DNA of 64,000 nt from Paenibacillus sp. G2S3 (lineage in GTDB: Bacteria; Bacillota; Bacilli; Paenibacillales; Paenibacillaceae), in contig NZ_CP126095.1 in the NCBI RefSeq assembly GCF_030123105.1, forward strand, positions 1,922,001 through 1,986,000, in the 5' to 3' direction. Every line of letters starts with the position of its first letter. The stretch's first letter is position 1. The notes under the pieces are model-generated. The model ran no database searches. It was not told the DNA's origin and was given only the letters and a program-made list of their open reading frames with translations. Below, piece by piece: positions 44,388 through 54,400 of this stretch. Position numbers and translations under genes: made by a program.

Positions 44388-46070
44388 TCAGCTTTGTAAT
44401 CTGTACACTCTTGCTTCGTAAGGGCGCAGAATTTCTCGTGTTGGTGATTCATCTGGGTAATTTCCAATGATTAAATCAGTAACGTTGCTCAGCTCAACGG
44501 AGAGATCAACGTTTTGAGGAGCCTCGTTGAAGTTCAGAAGAATCAGCCATTGTTCATCCTCTAAAGTTCTGGTATAAGCATAAATGTTCTCATGGTCAGG
44601 CAACAGTAGCTTATATTCTCCATATACCATAATCGGATTCTCTTTGCGTAAAGCAATTAGTTCCTGGTAGTAGTAGAAGATTGAATCAGAATCCGCCAAT
44701 GCTTGCTCCACATTAATTTCCTTGTAAATCGGATTTACTTTAAGCCATGGTTCTCCCTCTGAAAATCCAGCATTAGCAGATGCATCCCATTGCATTGGGG
44801 TACGGGCATTGTCTCGGCCTTTGACATGGATAGCGTTCAGAATCGTATCATGATCTGCGCCACCTTCAATTACTTTTTCACGGTACATATTCAGAATTTC
44901 GATGTCTTTATAATTTTCCAGCGTTGTGAACTTTACATTCGTCATCCCAATTTCTTCACCTTGGTAAATATAGGGAGTACCTTTAAGCGTATGTAGTAAG
45001 GTAGCAAGCATTTTGGCAGATATTACGCGATACTTCCCATCATCACCAAATCGTGACACCATACGTGGCTGGTCATGATTGTTTAAGTACAGACTATTCC
45101 AACCCTTGTCAGCCAGACCGACCTGCCATTTATGGAGTATGTCGCGCAGCTTAGTTAGTGTCCATGGGGCTACATCCCATTTGCCTCCTGGGCCGGAATC
45201 TACGTCCATATGCTCGAATTGGAATACCATTTGAAGCTCTTCACGATCTTCGTCTGTGTAAAGAACGGCATCCTCTACTGAAGCCCCTGGCGTTTCCCCA
45301 ACGGTCATTATGTCATAGCCCGAAAGGACCTTTTGGTTCATTTCATGTAAAAACTCATGGACCCGGGGCCCATTCATAAAGTAATCGCCACCCCAAGCAA
45401 GCTCTTCTGGCGCCTCGCCCTCGATTTGAAAGGAGGGTAGCCCTTCCGCTTTAGAAATCAAATTAATGACGTCCATCCGCAATCCATCCACACCCTTGTC
45501 GAGCCAGAAGGTAATCATCTTGTATAATTCCTCGCGCAGCTTTGGATTGTCCCAGTTGAGATCCGGTTGCTTGCGTGAGAATAGATGCAGATAGTATTCA
45601 CCGGTTGTTTCATCTAGTTCCCAAGCCGGACCGCTGAATATGGAGCTCCAATTGTTTGGGCGTTCGCCATTCGGTCCACCTGGACGCCAAATGTAGTAAT
45701 CACGGTACGGATTATCCTTTGACGAACGGGACTCTACGAACCATTGATGTTCATCTGAAGAGTGGTTGATGACAAGGTCCATCATTAGCTTAATGCCACG
45801 ATCATGCAGTCCAGTCAGTAGTTCTTCCCAGTCTTTTAGCGTGCCAAACTCATCCATAATATCTTCATAATCGCTGATGTCATAACCATTATCATCATTT
45901 GGCGATTTATATACTGGTGACAACCACACTACATCGACACCGAGCTTCTGCAAATAATCCAAACGTGAAATGATGCCTTGCAGATCTCCAATACCGTCAC
46001 CATTACTATCTTGAAAGCTGCGTGGATAGATTTGATAGACGACAGCTTCCTTCCAAAAGGTTCTTTTCAT
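44388..46070 (-). CDS. malL: Oligo-1,6-glucosidase/alpha-glucosidase, GH13, cytoplasmic
   Basis: 560 residues, full length for the family, no signal peptide. GH13 catalytic residues: D200 in GLRMDV, E259 in TVGETP, D333 in NNHDQPR; DSNGDGIGDLQGI (21-33) is the calcium-site region. It hydrolyses isomaltose-type alpha-1,6 and short alpha-1,4 glucosides inside the cell. ATG 46070 has AAGGAGTG upstream. It lies after maltose phosphorylase, separated by a terminator-like hairpin, so it is probably expressed at a lower level from read-through or has its own promoter. Confidence 0.93.
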   Translation of the reverse strand: MKRTFWKEAVVYQIYPRSFQDSNGDGIGDLQGIISRLDYLQKLGVDVVWLSPVYKSPNDDNGYDISDYEDIMDEFGTLKDWEELLTGLHDRGIKLMMDLVINHSSDEHQWFVESRSSKDNPYRDYYIWRPGGPNGERPNNWSSIFSGPAWELDETTGEYYLHLFSRKQPDLNWDNPKLREELYKMITFWLDKGVDGLRMDVINLISKAEGLPSFQIEGEAPEELAWGGDYFMNGPRVHEFLHEMNQKVLSGYDIMTVGETPGASVEDAVLYTDEDREELQMVFQFEHMDVDSGPGGKWDVAPWTLTKLRDILHKWQVGLADKGWNSLYLNNHDQPRMVSRFGDDGKYRVISAKMLATLLHTLKGTPYIYQGEEIGMTNVKFTTLENYKDIEILNMYREKVIEGGADHDTILNAIHVKGRDNARTPMQWDASANAGFSEGEPWLKVNPIYKEINVEQALADSDSIFYYYQELIALRKENPIMVYGEYKLLLPDHENIYAYTRTLEDEQWLILLNFNEAPQNVDLSVELSNVTDLIIGNYPDESPTREILRPYEARVYRLQS

Positions 46071-46107
46071 TAATAATCACTCCTTATATAAGATATCCAT
46101 TTAGGAT

Positions 46108-46153
46108 AAAAAATAAAGAGACCCTAAAAAGCTATTAGCTTCAAGGGTCTCTT
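46108..46153 (-). terminator. Hairpin between maltose phosphorylase and alpha-glucosidase genes
   Basis: On the minus strand AAGAGACCCT pairs with AGGGTCTCTT around an inner AGCTAATAGCT hairpin, then TATTTTTTATCC. It is a good intrinsic terminator located inside a gene cluster read in one direction. Confidence 0.82.
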
Positions 46154-46164
46154 GTGGTGTCGGT

Positions 46165-48483
46165 TTATACTGTGACGGAATTGCTGTTAGCAGTGATGCT
46201 GCTTAGTCCGTTCACGGTATATTCTTTGTCATAGATAGTAATAGAAGCTGGGATGTCTGTTTCATTCGTAACCGTAACCTGTGCGTCCGAAACGCTTACT
46301 TTTAGACGGGAGCCGCGGAACATGATTTTGAAAGAGTACGCTGACCAGTGACCTGGGTTCGATGGGCTCAAAGTCAGTCTGCCATCATGAACGCGTAATC
46401 CGCCGAAGCCATGGACGATTGACATCCAAGTACCAGCCATACTAGTGCTGTGTAAGCCGTCTTCGGTATCATTATTATAGTTATCAAGATCCAGTCTTGA
46501 AGTACGCAAGTACATTTCATAAGCCTTATCCTTATATCCTAGCTCGCTGGCTAGAATAGAGTGGATACAAGGGGATAGGGAGGACTCATGAACAGTGATC
46601 GGCTCGTAAAAGTCGAAATTCCGTTTTTTGGTATCCAGATCGTAACGGTCCCCTAGGAAATATAATCCCTGCAGAACGTCCGCTTGTTTAATGAAGCAAG
46701 AACGAAGGATACGATCCCAAGACCATTTTTGGTTTAGTGGCAGGTTCTCAGCTGCCAGATCCTTGACTTGGATAATCTCTTTGTCTAGGAAGCCATCTTG
46801 CTGCAAGAAGATACCCAGTTCTTCATCCGCTGGATAATACATTTTGGCAATGATATCATTCCATTTTGCAGTTTCGCTCTCTTGGAGTCCTAGTTTGTCA
46901 ACTAGTTCTGCATAGCGCGTGGATTCGTTCTTTTTCAGATAATCCAAAGCTTCTAGGGTATATTCCATAGTCCAGGAAGCCATCCGGTTGGTGTACCAGT
47001 TATTATTTACGTTATTTTCATATTCATTAGGTCCCGTTACACCAAGCATCACGTATTTGTCTTTACGATTTGCATAGTGAACACGTTCTTCCCAGAAGCG
47101 GGAGATTTCCACTAGAACTTCAAGGCCATATTGACCAAGATAAGCTTTGTCTCCAGTGTAGTTCACATAGTTGTAAATCGCATAAGCAATGGCACCGTTA
47201 CGGTGAATTTCTTCAAATGTAATTTCCCACTCATTGTGACACTCTTCGCCGTTCATTGTAACCATTGGGTACAATGCGCCTTTTGTGAAACCAAGCTTAC
47301 GAGCATTCTCCTTAGCCTTCTCCAAATGCTTGTAACGATAGATCAACAGGTTGCGAGCAATAGAGGAGTCTGCTGTACTGAGATAGAAGGGAACACAATA
47401 CGCCTCTGTATCCCAGTAAGTGCTGCCGCCGTATTTTTCACCTGTAAAGCCTTTAGGTCCAATGTTCAAACGGTCATCTTCACCATTGTAAGTTTGGTTC
47501 AGTTGGAAAATATTAAAGCGAATCGCTTGCTGTGCCGAAACGTCACCTTCAATAATGATGTCGCTTTCTTTCCATTTCTCTCTCCAAGCGTCTACTTGCT
47601 CTTTCAGAAGGGTTACAAAACCAGCTTCCTTAGCAGCTGTCAGAGCAGTTTGTGCGGCGTCGACCAATTGACCAAGACCGTGATTACGGGAGGTAACGTT
47701 GGCAACATATTTATAAATAACGATTTGATCACCAGCTTGTACGGATACATTCATTTTGCTGGCTACATATTTCTCTTGTTCAATGGCTTCAGCATCAGCG
47801 TTGACTTTCTCACCGTTGACAAGGATATCAAAAGCCATAGCAGAGGTTACATGGAAATCGAGTTTTTTAGTCTTAAGGGTGAGGTGCCCACCTTCAGTGC
47901 CTGCTTGCTTCTCCACTTCATTCCAGAATTTCTCGTCATAGTTGGAATCCTTGTTCTTCACGTCACCGTCGAGATAAGGAGTGATTGTAATCTTGCCTGC
48001 AAAATTAACAGGAATGATGGAGTAACGAATAGCACCGATTTCTTGACGAGTCATGCTGACGAAACGAATACTCTCAACTTTAACTTCCTTACCATCTTCG
48101 AGTGTGGCAGTGAAGCTACGGGAAAGCGTACCTTCCTTCATGTTAAGGACACGACGGAAATCGGAAACCGTGGATTTAGCCAGGTCTAAAGGAGTTCCTT
48201 CAATGTCGATGTTAATACCAATCCAGTTTGTGCTGTTCAGTACTTTAGCAAAATATTCAGGATAGCCGTTCTTCCACCAGCCAACCCGAGTTTTGTCAGG
48301 ATAGTACACGCCAGCCATGTAGCTACCTTGCAGGCTACTTCCGCTATATTGCTCTTCAAAATTAGCTCGACCACCCATAAATCCGTTGCCAAGGCTAAAT
48401 ACACTTTCAGAGATTTCTTGTGTCTGTGGATCAAAAGATTCTTCAATAATGGACCATTCATCAATTGTTAAATATTGTTTCAC
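46165..48483 (-). CDS. mapA: Maltose phosphorylase, GH65
   Basis: 772 residues from GTG 48483 (MKQYLTIDEW), with AAAGGAG nine bases upstream; a longer frame to 48534 lacks a site. The GH65 hallmark GEECHNEWEITFEEIHRNGA (around residue 418) holds the catalytic Glu, and a C-terminal beta sandwich closes the protein. It splits maltose with phosphate to glucose and beta-glucose-1-phosphate, the substrate of the beta-phosphoglucomutase encoded 320 bases upstream. Trehalose or kojibiose phosphorylases are close relatives, but the setting favours maltose. Cytoplasmic; no signal peptide. Confidence 0.93.
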   Translation of the reverse strand: MKQYLTIDEWSIIEESFDPQTQEISESVFSLGNGFMGGRANFEEQYSGSSLQGSYMAGVYYPDKTRVGWWKNGYPEYFAKVLNSTNWIGINIDIEGTPLDLAKSTVSDFRRVLNMKEGTLSRSFTATLEDGKEVKVESIRFVSMTRQEIGAIRYSIIPVNFAGKITITPYLDGDVKNKDSNYDEKFWNEVEKQAGTEGGHLTLKTKKLDFHVTSAMAFDILVNGEKVNADAEAIEQEKYVASKMNVSVQAGDQIVIYKYVANVTSRNHGLGQLVDAAQTALTAAKEAGFVTLLKEQVDAWREKWKESDIIIEGDVSAQQAIRFNIFQLNQTYNGEDDRLNIGPKGFTGEKYGGSTYWDTEAYCVPFYLSTADSSIARNLLIYRYKHLEKAKENARKLGFTKGALYPMVTMNGEECHNEWEITFEEIHRNGAIAYAIYNYVNYTGDKAYLGQYGLEVLVEISRFWEERVHYANRKDKYVMLGVTGPNEYENNVNNNWYTNRMASWTMEYTLEALDYLKKNESTRYAELVDKLGLQESETAKWNDIIAKMYYPADEELGIFLQQDGFLDKEIIQVKDLAAENLPLNQKWSWDRILRSCFIKQADVLQGLYFLGDRYDLDTKKRNFDFYEPITVHESSLSPCIHSILASELGYKDKAYEMYLRTSRLDLDNYNNDTEDGLHSTSMAGTWMSIVHGFGGLRVHDGRLTLSPSNPGHWSAYSFKIMFRGSRLKVSVSDAQVTVTNETDIPASITIYDKEYTVNGLSSITANSNSVTV

Positions 48484-48803
48484 GATAACCGGCTCCTTTA
48501 AATATGTTGTGGGGATATATAATGAACAAATCATTCTTCCATTAAAATCCGGTGGTATAAGTGTGACTGCGAGGAATCTTTGGACTTTCGATCGCTGTTA
48601 TAATCAGATTTCTATATTTTAGCCGCGTTTTGCGGATGAAATCTGATTATAAAGGCGAACGCTACGCTTCTACAGTTCCAAAATTCCTCTCCGTCACCTC
48701 ATCACCAGAAATCTAATGAATAATACTTAGTTCATTTGATTGTAGGTAGATGCAGCAGGGCGAATCACATTAACACTTTCAGTTGATTAATGTTCGTTAG
48801 ACT
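48484..48803 (-). other. Leader/intergenic region between pgmB and maltose phosphorylase
   Basis: 320 bases with no gene. It contains copy B of the structured repeat (48561-48700). No promoter boxes were placed with confidence. Confidence 0.5.
48561..48700 (-). repeat. Structured ~140-nt intergenic element, copy B
   Basis: Read on the minus strand. Helix 1: GTGAC 48697-48693 with GTCAC 48567-48563. Helix 2: 48689-48674 with 48586-48571. Helix 3: GAA/TTC hairpin 48670-48657. Helix 4: TATAATCAGATTTC 48651-48638 with GAAATCTGATTATA 48612-48599, 14 perfect pairs. Helix 5: CCGC/GCGG 48635-48623. Bases in helices 3 and 4 differ from copy A at 36895, yet pairing is kept. It lies within the pgmB-mapA unit in the transcribed direction. 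Confidence 0.85.
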
Positions 48804-49460
48804 TTAAGCAAAAGATTTTTTGAGTTGTGGCACGCTCATATGAGCGAGTGATGGAACTACGATATTCGCCGCATTGAGCGTTTCCGGTGAGCCAATACCA
48901 ACGCTGAACATCCCAGCTCGCGACGCAGCTTCAATTCCTGCTTCTGCATCTTCGAAGACAACACAGTGTTTAGGATCAGCGCCAAGTGCTTTAGCTCCTA
49001 GAAGAAAAACTTCCGGATCAGGTTTAGCAGCACTAGTGTGTGTGCCATCGATGATCGCATCAAAGTAAGGGGTCAATCCGGTATTATTTAAAATCGTCAT
49101 TGCGTTCTTACTAGCAGAACCGAGGGCAACTTTGATGCCATTCTCACGGCACTCTTTTAGAAAATCAAGCGCACCTGGCAAAATCTCTGAGCTATCCATC
49201 TTCGCAATATATTCGACATAACGATTATTCTTCTGTTCCGCAAGCTTAGCTTTCTCTTCTTCATCGATAGTTAGTCCGCCGATTTCCAGCAAAATGTTTA
49301 GCGAGGCAGTTCTGCTGACTCCTTTAAGGCGTTCGTTATCTTGTTCTGTGAAGAGAAACCCCAATCCATCTGCAAGCTCTTTCCATGCGATATAATGGTA
49401 TTTGGCAGTATCAACGATAACACCATCCAAATCGAACAAGCAGGCTTTAATTTCCGACAT
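48804..49460 (-). CDS. pgmB: Beta-phosphoglucomutase
   Basis: 218 residues of the HAD superfamily. The DxD motif is FDLDGVIVDTA at residues 9-19, with KGVSR (substrate-specificity loop) and ALGSASKN and VFEDAEAG as motifs II and IV. It turns beta-glucose-1-phosphate from maltose phosphorylase into glucose-6-phosphate. ATG 49460 has AGGAGG upstream. It is the first gene of the minus-strand pgmB-mapA-malL unit. A GCAAACGTTTGT palindrome about 180 bases upstream marks it as a target of the neighbouring LacI-type regulator or CcpA. Confidence 0.95.
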   Translation of the reverse strand: MSEIKACLFDLDGVIVDTAKYHYIAWKELADGLGFLFTEQDNERLKGVSRTASLNILLEIGGLTIDEEEKAKLAEQKNNRYVEYIAKMDSSEILPGALDFLKECRENGIKVALGSASKNAMTILNNTGLTPYFDAIIDGTHTSAAKPDPEVFLLGAKALGADPKHCVVFEDAEAGIEAASRAGMFSVGIGSPETLNAANIVVPSLAHMSVPQLKKSFA

Positions 49461-49576
49461 TGTAGTACCTCCTAAAAGTTGTGACAGTATCGTGATCCAT
49501 TGGGTTCGTACCTGAATTTGATTTCGATCCGTATAAGCTTTACTTGAGATAGTTAAGTTTATCCTAACCTTAAATT

Positions 49577-49606
49577 CGAATATTCACCCTTAAAGAACTG
49601 GGTCAA
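49577..49606 (-). promoter_or_regulatory. Candidate promoter of pgmB
   Basis: On the minus strand TTGACC (49606-49601) and TATTCG (49582-49577) with an 18-base spacer. The -10 box is weak, so this is tentative. Confidence 0.45.
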
Positions 49607-49624
49607 GAAGTGTTTAATGAATTA

Positions 49625-49640
49625 GCGCAAACGTTTGTAC
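49625..49640 (-). promoter_or_regulatory. MalR/CcpA-type operator upstream of pgmB
   Basis: GCGCAAACGTTTGTAC contains the near-perfect palindrome GCAAACGTTTGT (49627-49638). It lies about 20 bases upstream of the candidate -35 box. The same core recurs before the regulator, the amylopullulanase and malE. Confidence 0.75.
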
Positions 49641-49644
49641 AGAT

Positions 49645-49677
49645 TTTCAAAAAATAAATGAAGCGTTGATCGCTTCA
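49645..49677 (-). terminator. Terminator of the LacI regulator gene
   Basis: On the minus strand TGAAGCG / CGCTTCA with a five-base loop, followed by TTTATTTTTTG. It lies just after the regulator stop. Confidence 0.85.
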
Positions 49678-49682
49678 CTTAT

Positions 49683-50729
49683 TCATTCGGTTTTGTTCTT
49701 CGCATGTGAGTACATGGATGATTCTCTTACGATCAGGCGATGTGGAATAACAAATCGGTTTGTATATCCAGCATCGTGATTTGGACTTTTGATATTCTGG
49801 ATAAGTACCTGAGAGGCCGTGTATCCAAGATGATAAATTCCAATATCAATACTACTGATCGGAGGGCTGGATAACTCAGATAATGGAATATTATTAAAGC
49901 TTACAATAGCGAGATCGTCAGGTACTTTGTATTTCAGTTCATTCAATCCGCGTAAAATTCCGAACGATACCATATCATCTACTGCAACTAGAGCAGTAGG
50001 CCGATTTGGCAAATTCATGAAAAAAGACATCGCTCTATATCCGCTATCCTGTAGAAATTCACCTTCTACAATCCATTCATCACGCATTTCAAGACCGCTA
50101 TTCTGCAATGCTTTACGGTACCCTGCGAGACGATCGCGAGAAACAATTAGATTAGGCGGTCCACTTACGAAGCCAATTCGTTCATGCCCCATTGAAATGA
50201 GGTGGTTAGTAGCATCATATGCTGCCATCACATTATCGTTATCGACAGATAAAATATTCTCATATCGATCGCTTCGACCTACCAGCACGAATGGATAATC
50301 GTTACTCTCTAGAAAATCAATAACAGCATCATCCGTACGTGAGTACAGCAGAATAACACCATCTACACGACGCCCCTTTAGAAGTCTTGAAACGGCTTCC
50401 AATTCTTCCTTCTCGTTTGCTCCAGAGCTAATTAACACATCGTAGCCGGAACGACTAGCTTGTGTAACGATCCCCCGGATTAATTCCATAAAAAATAGAT
50501 TTGAGAACAGCTCTTCAGCTGGTTTAGGAAGACTGAAGCAGATGCTGTTTGTAGTTTTCGATACTAGACTCTTAGCCATCATGTTAGGTGTATAGCCCAT
50601 ATCTTCCATAATAGCTTTGACCTTGCGGGAAGTTTCCAGGCTGATTCTGGGGTGATTGGACAATACCCGGGATACCGTGGAGGGAGATACTCCCGCTTTC
50701 TTGGCCACATCCTTAATGGTAACTGTCAT
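49683..50729 (-). CDS. LacI family regulator of maltodextrin genes (MalR-like)
   Basis: 348 residues. The N-terminal helix-turn-helix TIKDVAKKAGVSPSTVSRVL (residues 3-22) and hinge helix NMMAKSLVSK are typical LacI. The rest is a periplasmic-binding-protein-like sugar domain with RVDGVILLYSR and GFVSGPP. ATG 50729 follows AAGGAGG. It sits between the phosphorylase unit and the amylopullulanase. Palindromes suited to a LacI protein lie before all these units and in its own leader, so it is inferred to repress them until maltose or maltodextrin appears. Confidence 0.92.
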   Translation of the reverse strand: MTVTIKDVAKKAGVSPSTVSRVLSNHPRISLETSRKVKAIMEDMGYTPNMMAKSLVSKTTNSICFSLPKPAEELFSNLFFMELIRGIVTQASRSGYDVLISSGANEKEELEAVSRLLKGRRVDGVILLYSRTDDAVIDFLESNDYPFVLVGRSDRYENILSVDNDNVMAAYDATNHLISMGHERIGFVSGPPNLIVSRDRLAGYRKALQNSGLEMRDEWIVEGEFLQDSGYRAMSFFMNLPNRPTALVAVDDMVSFGILRGLNELKYKVPDDLAIVSFNNIPLSELSSPPISSIDIGIYHLGYTASQVLIQNIKSPNHDAGYTNRFVIPHRLIVRESSMYSHAKNKTE

Positions 50730-50745
50730 AGAAACCTCCTTATGG

Positions 50746-50757
50746 AACCGTTTGCTT
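50746..50757 (-). promoter_or_regulatory. Putative autoregulatory operator in the LacI gene leader
   Basis: On the minus strand AAGCAAACGGTT, one mismatch group away from GCAAACGTTTGC. It begins 17 bases before the start codon, just upstream of the ribosome site. Binding there would block the gene's own transcription. Confidence 0.55.
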
Positions 50758-51146
50758 TACTACAGTAATATTAATCTAAGAGTTCTAAATTGTAAATAGA
50801 TAAAGTCATTTGGAAGGGCATTATTACTACTTTTGGAAAGAGTATTAGAAATTTGAATGTAAATTTGTTTGTTTTCACCAAAAAAGTATGAATGATTAAG
50901 CAAGATTGATCTTAATATATATAAAAGATAGCCAATTTCTTCGAAAGGAGCAGTTCTTAAATGCAAACGTGTGGCTTAAACTTTTTTGGAACAATTGCTG
51001 AAGTATATATTAGATCCGAGTAGAGGAATGAAATTAAAGATACTATCAAAAAAACGGATAAATCCTAATGGAATTATCAGGTTTACTTTTCTTTATTTTT
51101 ACTTTTATGATAAATTGAGTTCGTTCAACACATAAAAATACTGGTT

Positions 51147-51176
51147 GACAATACCATAAATACAGCATTAGTATGT
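51147..51176 (+). promoter_or_regulatory. Sigma-A type promoter of the amylopullulanase gene
   Basis: TTGACA (51147-51152), 18 bases, TAGTAT (51171-51176). The first operator palindrome begins 14 bases after the -10 box, over the expected start of transcription. Confidence 0.7.
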
Positions 51177-51189
51177 AAATCAAAATATA

Positions 51190-51201
51190 GCAAGCGTTTA
51201 C
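51190..51201 (+). promoter_or_regulatory. Operator 1 of the amylopullulanase gene
   Basis: GCAAGCGTTTAC, a variant of the GCAAACGTTTGC core placed at about the transcription start. Also fits a CcpA cre site (AAGCGTTTAC). Confidence 0.65.
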
Positions 51202-51275
51202 ATTGGGCGATTTTGGATCGATACCAGTTGTGTTAAGGAATGAGTTTTATGTATTTAGGTTTGTGCACGTCTATT

Positions 51276-51289
51276 TGCAAACGTTTGCA
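51276..51289 (+). promoter_or_regulatory. Operator 2 of the amylopullulanase gene (perfect palindrome)
   Basis: TGCAAACGTTTGCA is a perfect 14-bp palindrome, 86 bases after operator 1. The pair would allow looping by a tetrameric or paired LacI-type repressor, or roadblock of elongation. Confidence 0.78.
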
Positions 51290-51493
51290 CTAAGTTCATG
51301 GTTTTGGGTTGATATTTAACTTTGATGGGAGGATGATGCCGTTAATCTGGTTTGACAAGCCGCTAACATAGACCTTCTCCAACTTTAGAAGGAACAGGCA
51401 TGATTTCATAACCTCAGAATAATTGGCGGGGTTCGCGAAATTATGTATCCGCTTGCAAAAAGGGAATTCATAAACATAGGAGGTTTTACAAAA

Positions 51494-54400
51494 ATGAAAA
51501 TAACTTTATGGGGCAAGAGGTCATTCGCGATCTTCATGATCGTTGCTCTCGTGTTCTCCAGTCTTGGATTACACCCAGTTAGTGTTTCTGCAGAAACGAC
51601 AAAGGTGGTTTTGGTCGGTGATTTGCAGTCCAAGTTTATATCCACTGGGGCGGAAAATGCTGGAAATGATTGGGATGAAAAATCAGTAGTCACTCAAATG
51701 ACTTACTCAGACAATGGTTTGTATACTTTTGCAGGGACTCTGCCAGCGGGGGAATATAACTACAAGGTTGCTCTGAACGATAGTTGGGATGAGAACTATG
51801 GATTTGCAAAGTATACAAACCCTCAAGGGAAAAATGATGGAGAGAATATCCACATAAAGTTAGAAGAAGAAACGACTGTAACCTTTTATTATAATGACAT
51901 CACTCATAAAATAGCTGATTCTACGTACTATACGCCAATTGCTGCAGATAAGTTTCCAAGATTGACAGGAAACCTGCCAGCAGAGGCGTTGTCCACATTA
52001 ACAGATTCCGATTTTGATGGAGTGTACAGTACGGTTGTTACTGTGCCGCAGGGTGATTACACATACAAGGTTTCTGTTCCGGGCGCCACAGAAGCAGAGG
52101 ATATGTCTTATCCAGAAAGCGATCTAGCGTTGAGCCTACCGTTAGATCTTAAGGTAACCTTCAAGTACAATACTGCAGATCACAGTGTGACCGCAGAATA
52201 TAAAATCCCTACTGAACCTGTAGAGGTTACACCTGTTCCCGCAGGGCACATTCGTGTTCACTACAAAGCTAGTGATTACACTGATAAGGGATTGTGGTTA
52301 TGGGGTGATGTTGTAAACCCTTCTGATGGTTGGGCTATGGGTGCGACCCCTTTCCCTGAAGGACAAATGGATTCCTATGGTGCATATGTTGATGTGCCGA
52401 TCAAGGATGGGGCTAAGAAAATCTCATTCATCGCACTTAAGCGTGCAAGTGGTGCTAAAGACGGAGGAGATAAGAACTTCTCGATTAATACTCCACAAAC
52501 TAATGAAGTGTGGATCACTGAAGGCTCCGATGTAGTTACGCCTTATGAACCGGTTAAGCTTCCGGCAAATACCGTTCGGATCCATTATATGAGATCAGAT
52601 TCCAATCAAAGTCAGTATGGATTATGGTTGTGGGATGATGTTGCAGTTTCACTTAAGGATTGGCCTAAAGATGCAATTCCATTCCAAGCAGATCAAGTAG
52701 GTCGCTTTGGTGCTTATATTGATATTCCATTGAAAGAAGCTGCCAAAAAAATTGGGTTTCTCGTAGTGAACCCGTTGAATGGCGATAATAAAGACGGTGG
52801 TGACAAAGGATTTACTCTACTGGATCGTTACAACCAGCTGTGGATAAAAGAAGGAGACAACAATGTATATGTATCTCCATTTGGTGAAACACCTATCGGT
52901 TTAGTTTCGGCAGAGGTGTTATCGACAAGCAAAATCCTTCTTGGTTTCACGTTAACGGACGGCTTAGATGCAGTAGCATTGAAGAATGAGATTACCGTTA
53001 AAGATAAAGACGGTGTTGCTATTCCTGTATCGGCTGTAACTATCACTAGCAAAACTTCAATTGAAGTTGATACAAAAGCCTTTGATCTGGATAAAGTTCC
53101 GCTTAGCGTTACTTATTCAGGTAAAACGGTCTCTGCGGCTAGTGGTTGGAGAATGCTTGATGAAATGTACAATTATACAGGAGACGATCTAGGGGCTACG
53201 TATAACGCTGACAAAACAGCTACGTTAAAATTGTGGGCACCTAAAGCTAGCTCGGTTGTCGTTAATGTGTACGATAAGAATGACTCCAACGTGTTCGTGG
53301 GTAGTGTGGACTTAACGAGCGGTGAGCAAGGAGTCTGGTCGGTGGACTTAAAGCCGACTGATTTGACAGGCACTACTACAAACGATGTAAGAGGATTCTT
53401 TTATCAATATGAAGTGACGAATGACGGTGTAACCAATAAGGTCCTTGATCCTTATGCTAAATCAATGGCGGTATTTACTGTGGATACCACAGGTGCTGCT
53501 GGTGCTGGCGGGGATACAGTCGGTAAAGCGGCTATCGTTGATTTAAGCCAGACGAACCCGGATACCTTTGGTTATGCAGATATTAAAGGCTACGAAAAAC
53601 GCGAGGACGCTATTATATACGAGGTCCACGTCAGAGACTTTACATCCGATGTATCGATCCAAGATAGTCTGAGTGGCGAAAGATGGGGCTCTTATAGCGC
53701 TTTTGAAAAGAAACTTGATTATATTAAATCTCTTGGTGTGACCCACATTCAGTTACTTCCTGTAATGGCTTGGTATTACGGGGACGAAACGAAGATGGAT
53801 ACTAGAGAGAGCGATTATTCTGCAAAAAACAATGAATACAACTGGGGGTATGATCCTCACAGTTACTTCTCTCCGGACGGTGCTTATTCGCAGAAACCTG
53901 CTGATCCTGAGGAGCGGATTAAAGAATTAAAAGGTTTGATTGACGCCGTACATGAAGCTGGAATGGGTGTCATTCTGGATGTAGTGTACACACATATGGC
54001 TAAAAAAGAATTTTTAAACGACATCGTTCCTAATTATTACGCGTTCCAAGATGCAAATGGCAACTTTATCGGAGGTTTCGGAAACAATCTGGCCACTAAC
54101 CATAAAATGGCTGAGAAACTGATGGTAGATTCCGTGAAATATTGGTTTGAAGAGTACAAGATAGATGGAATGCGCTGGGATATGATGGGCGATGCGACAG
54201 CGGAGGCTGTACAACATGCTTATGATGCCGCGGCAGCAATAAATCCGAAGGCACTTTTTATCGGTGAAGGCTGGAGAACATTCGGCGGTGCCGCAGCCGA
54301 TCCTTCCCTTGCTGGAAAAGGTGCAGATCAGGACTGGATGGATAAAACGGATAGCGTCGGTGTTTTCTCTGATGAATTCCGTAATGAATTGAAATCTGGT

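Larger units (their letters stand above)
50760..51493. other. Intergenic region between LacI regulator and amylopullulanase
   Basis: 734 AT-rich bases without a supported gene. It contains a good plus-strand promoter (51147-51176) and two operator-like palindromes (51190 and 51276), leaving a leader of over 300 bases before the start codon. No riboswitch fold was recognised. Confidence 0.6.

Noticed and set aside
47131..48189. Long plus-strand open frame (352 codons) opposite the maltose phosphorylase gene
   Set aside because: It lies wholly antisense to a well-supported GH65 gene, has no ribosome site and its composition is that of a mirror frame.
50760..51493. Riboswitch or small gene in the long amylopullulanase leader
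   Set aside because: No conserved riboswitch core and no open frame with a ribosome site; promoter and operators explain part of the region.
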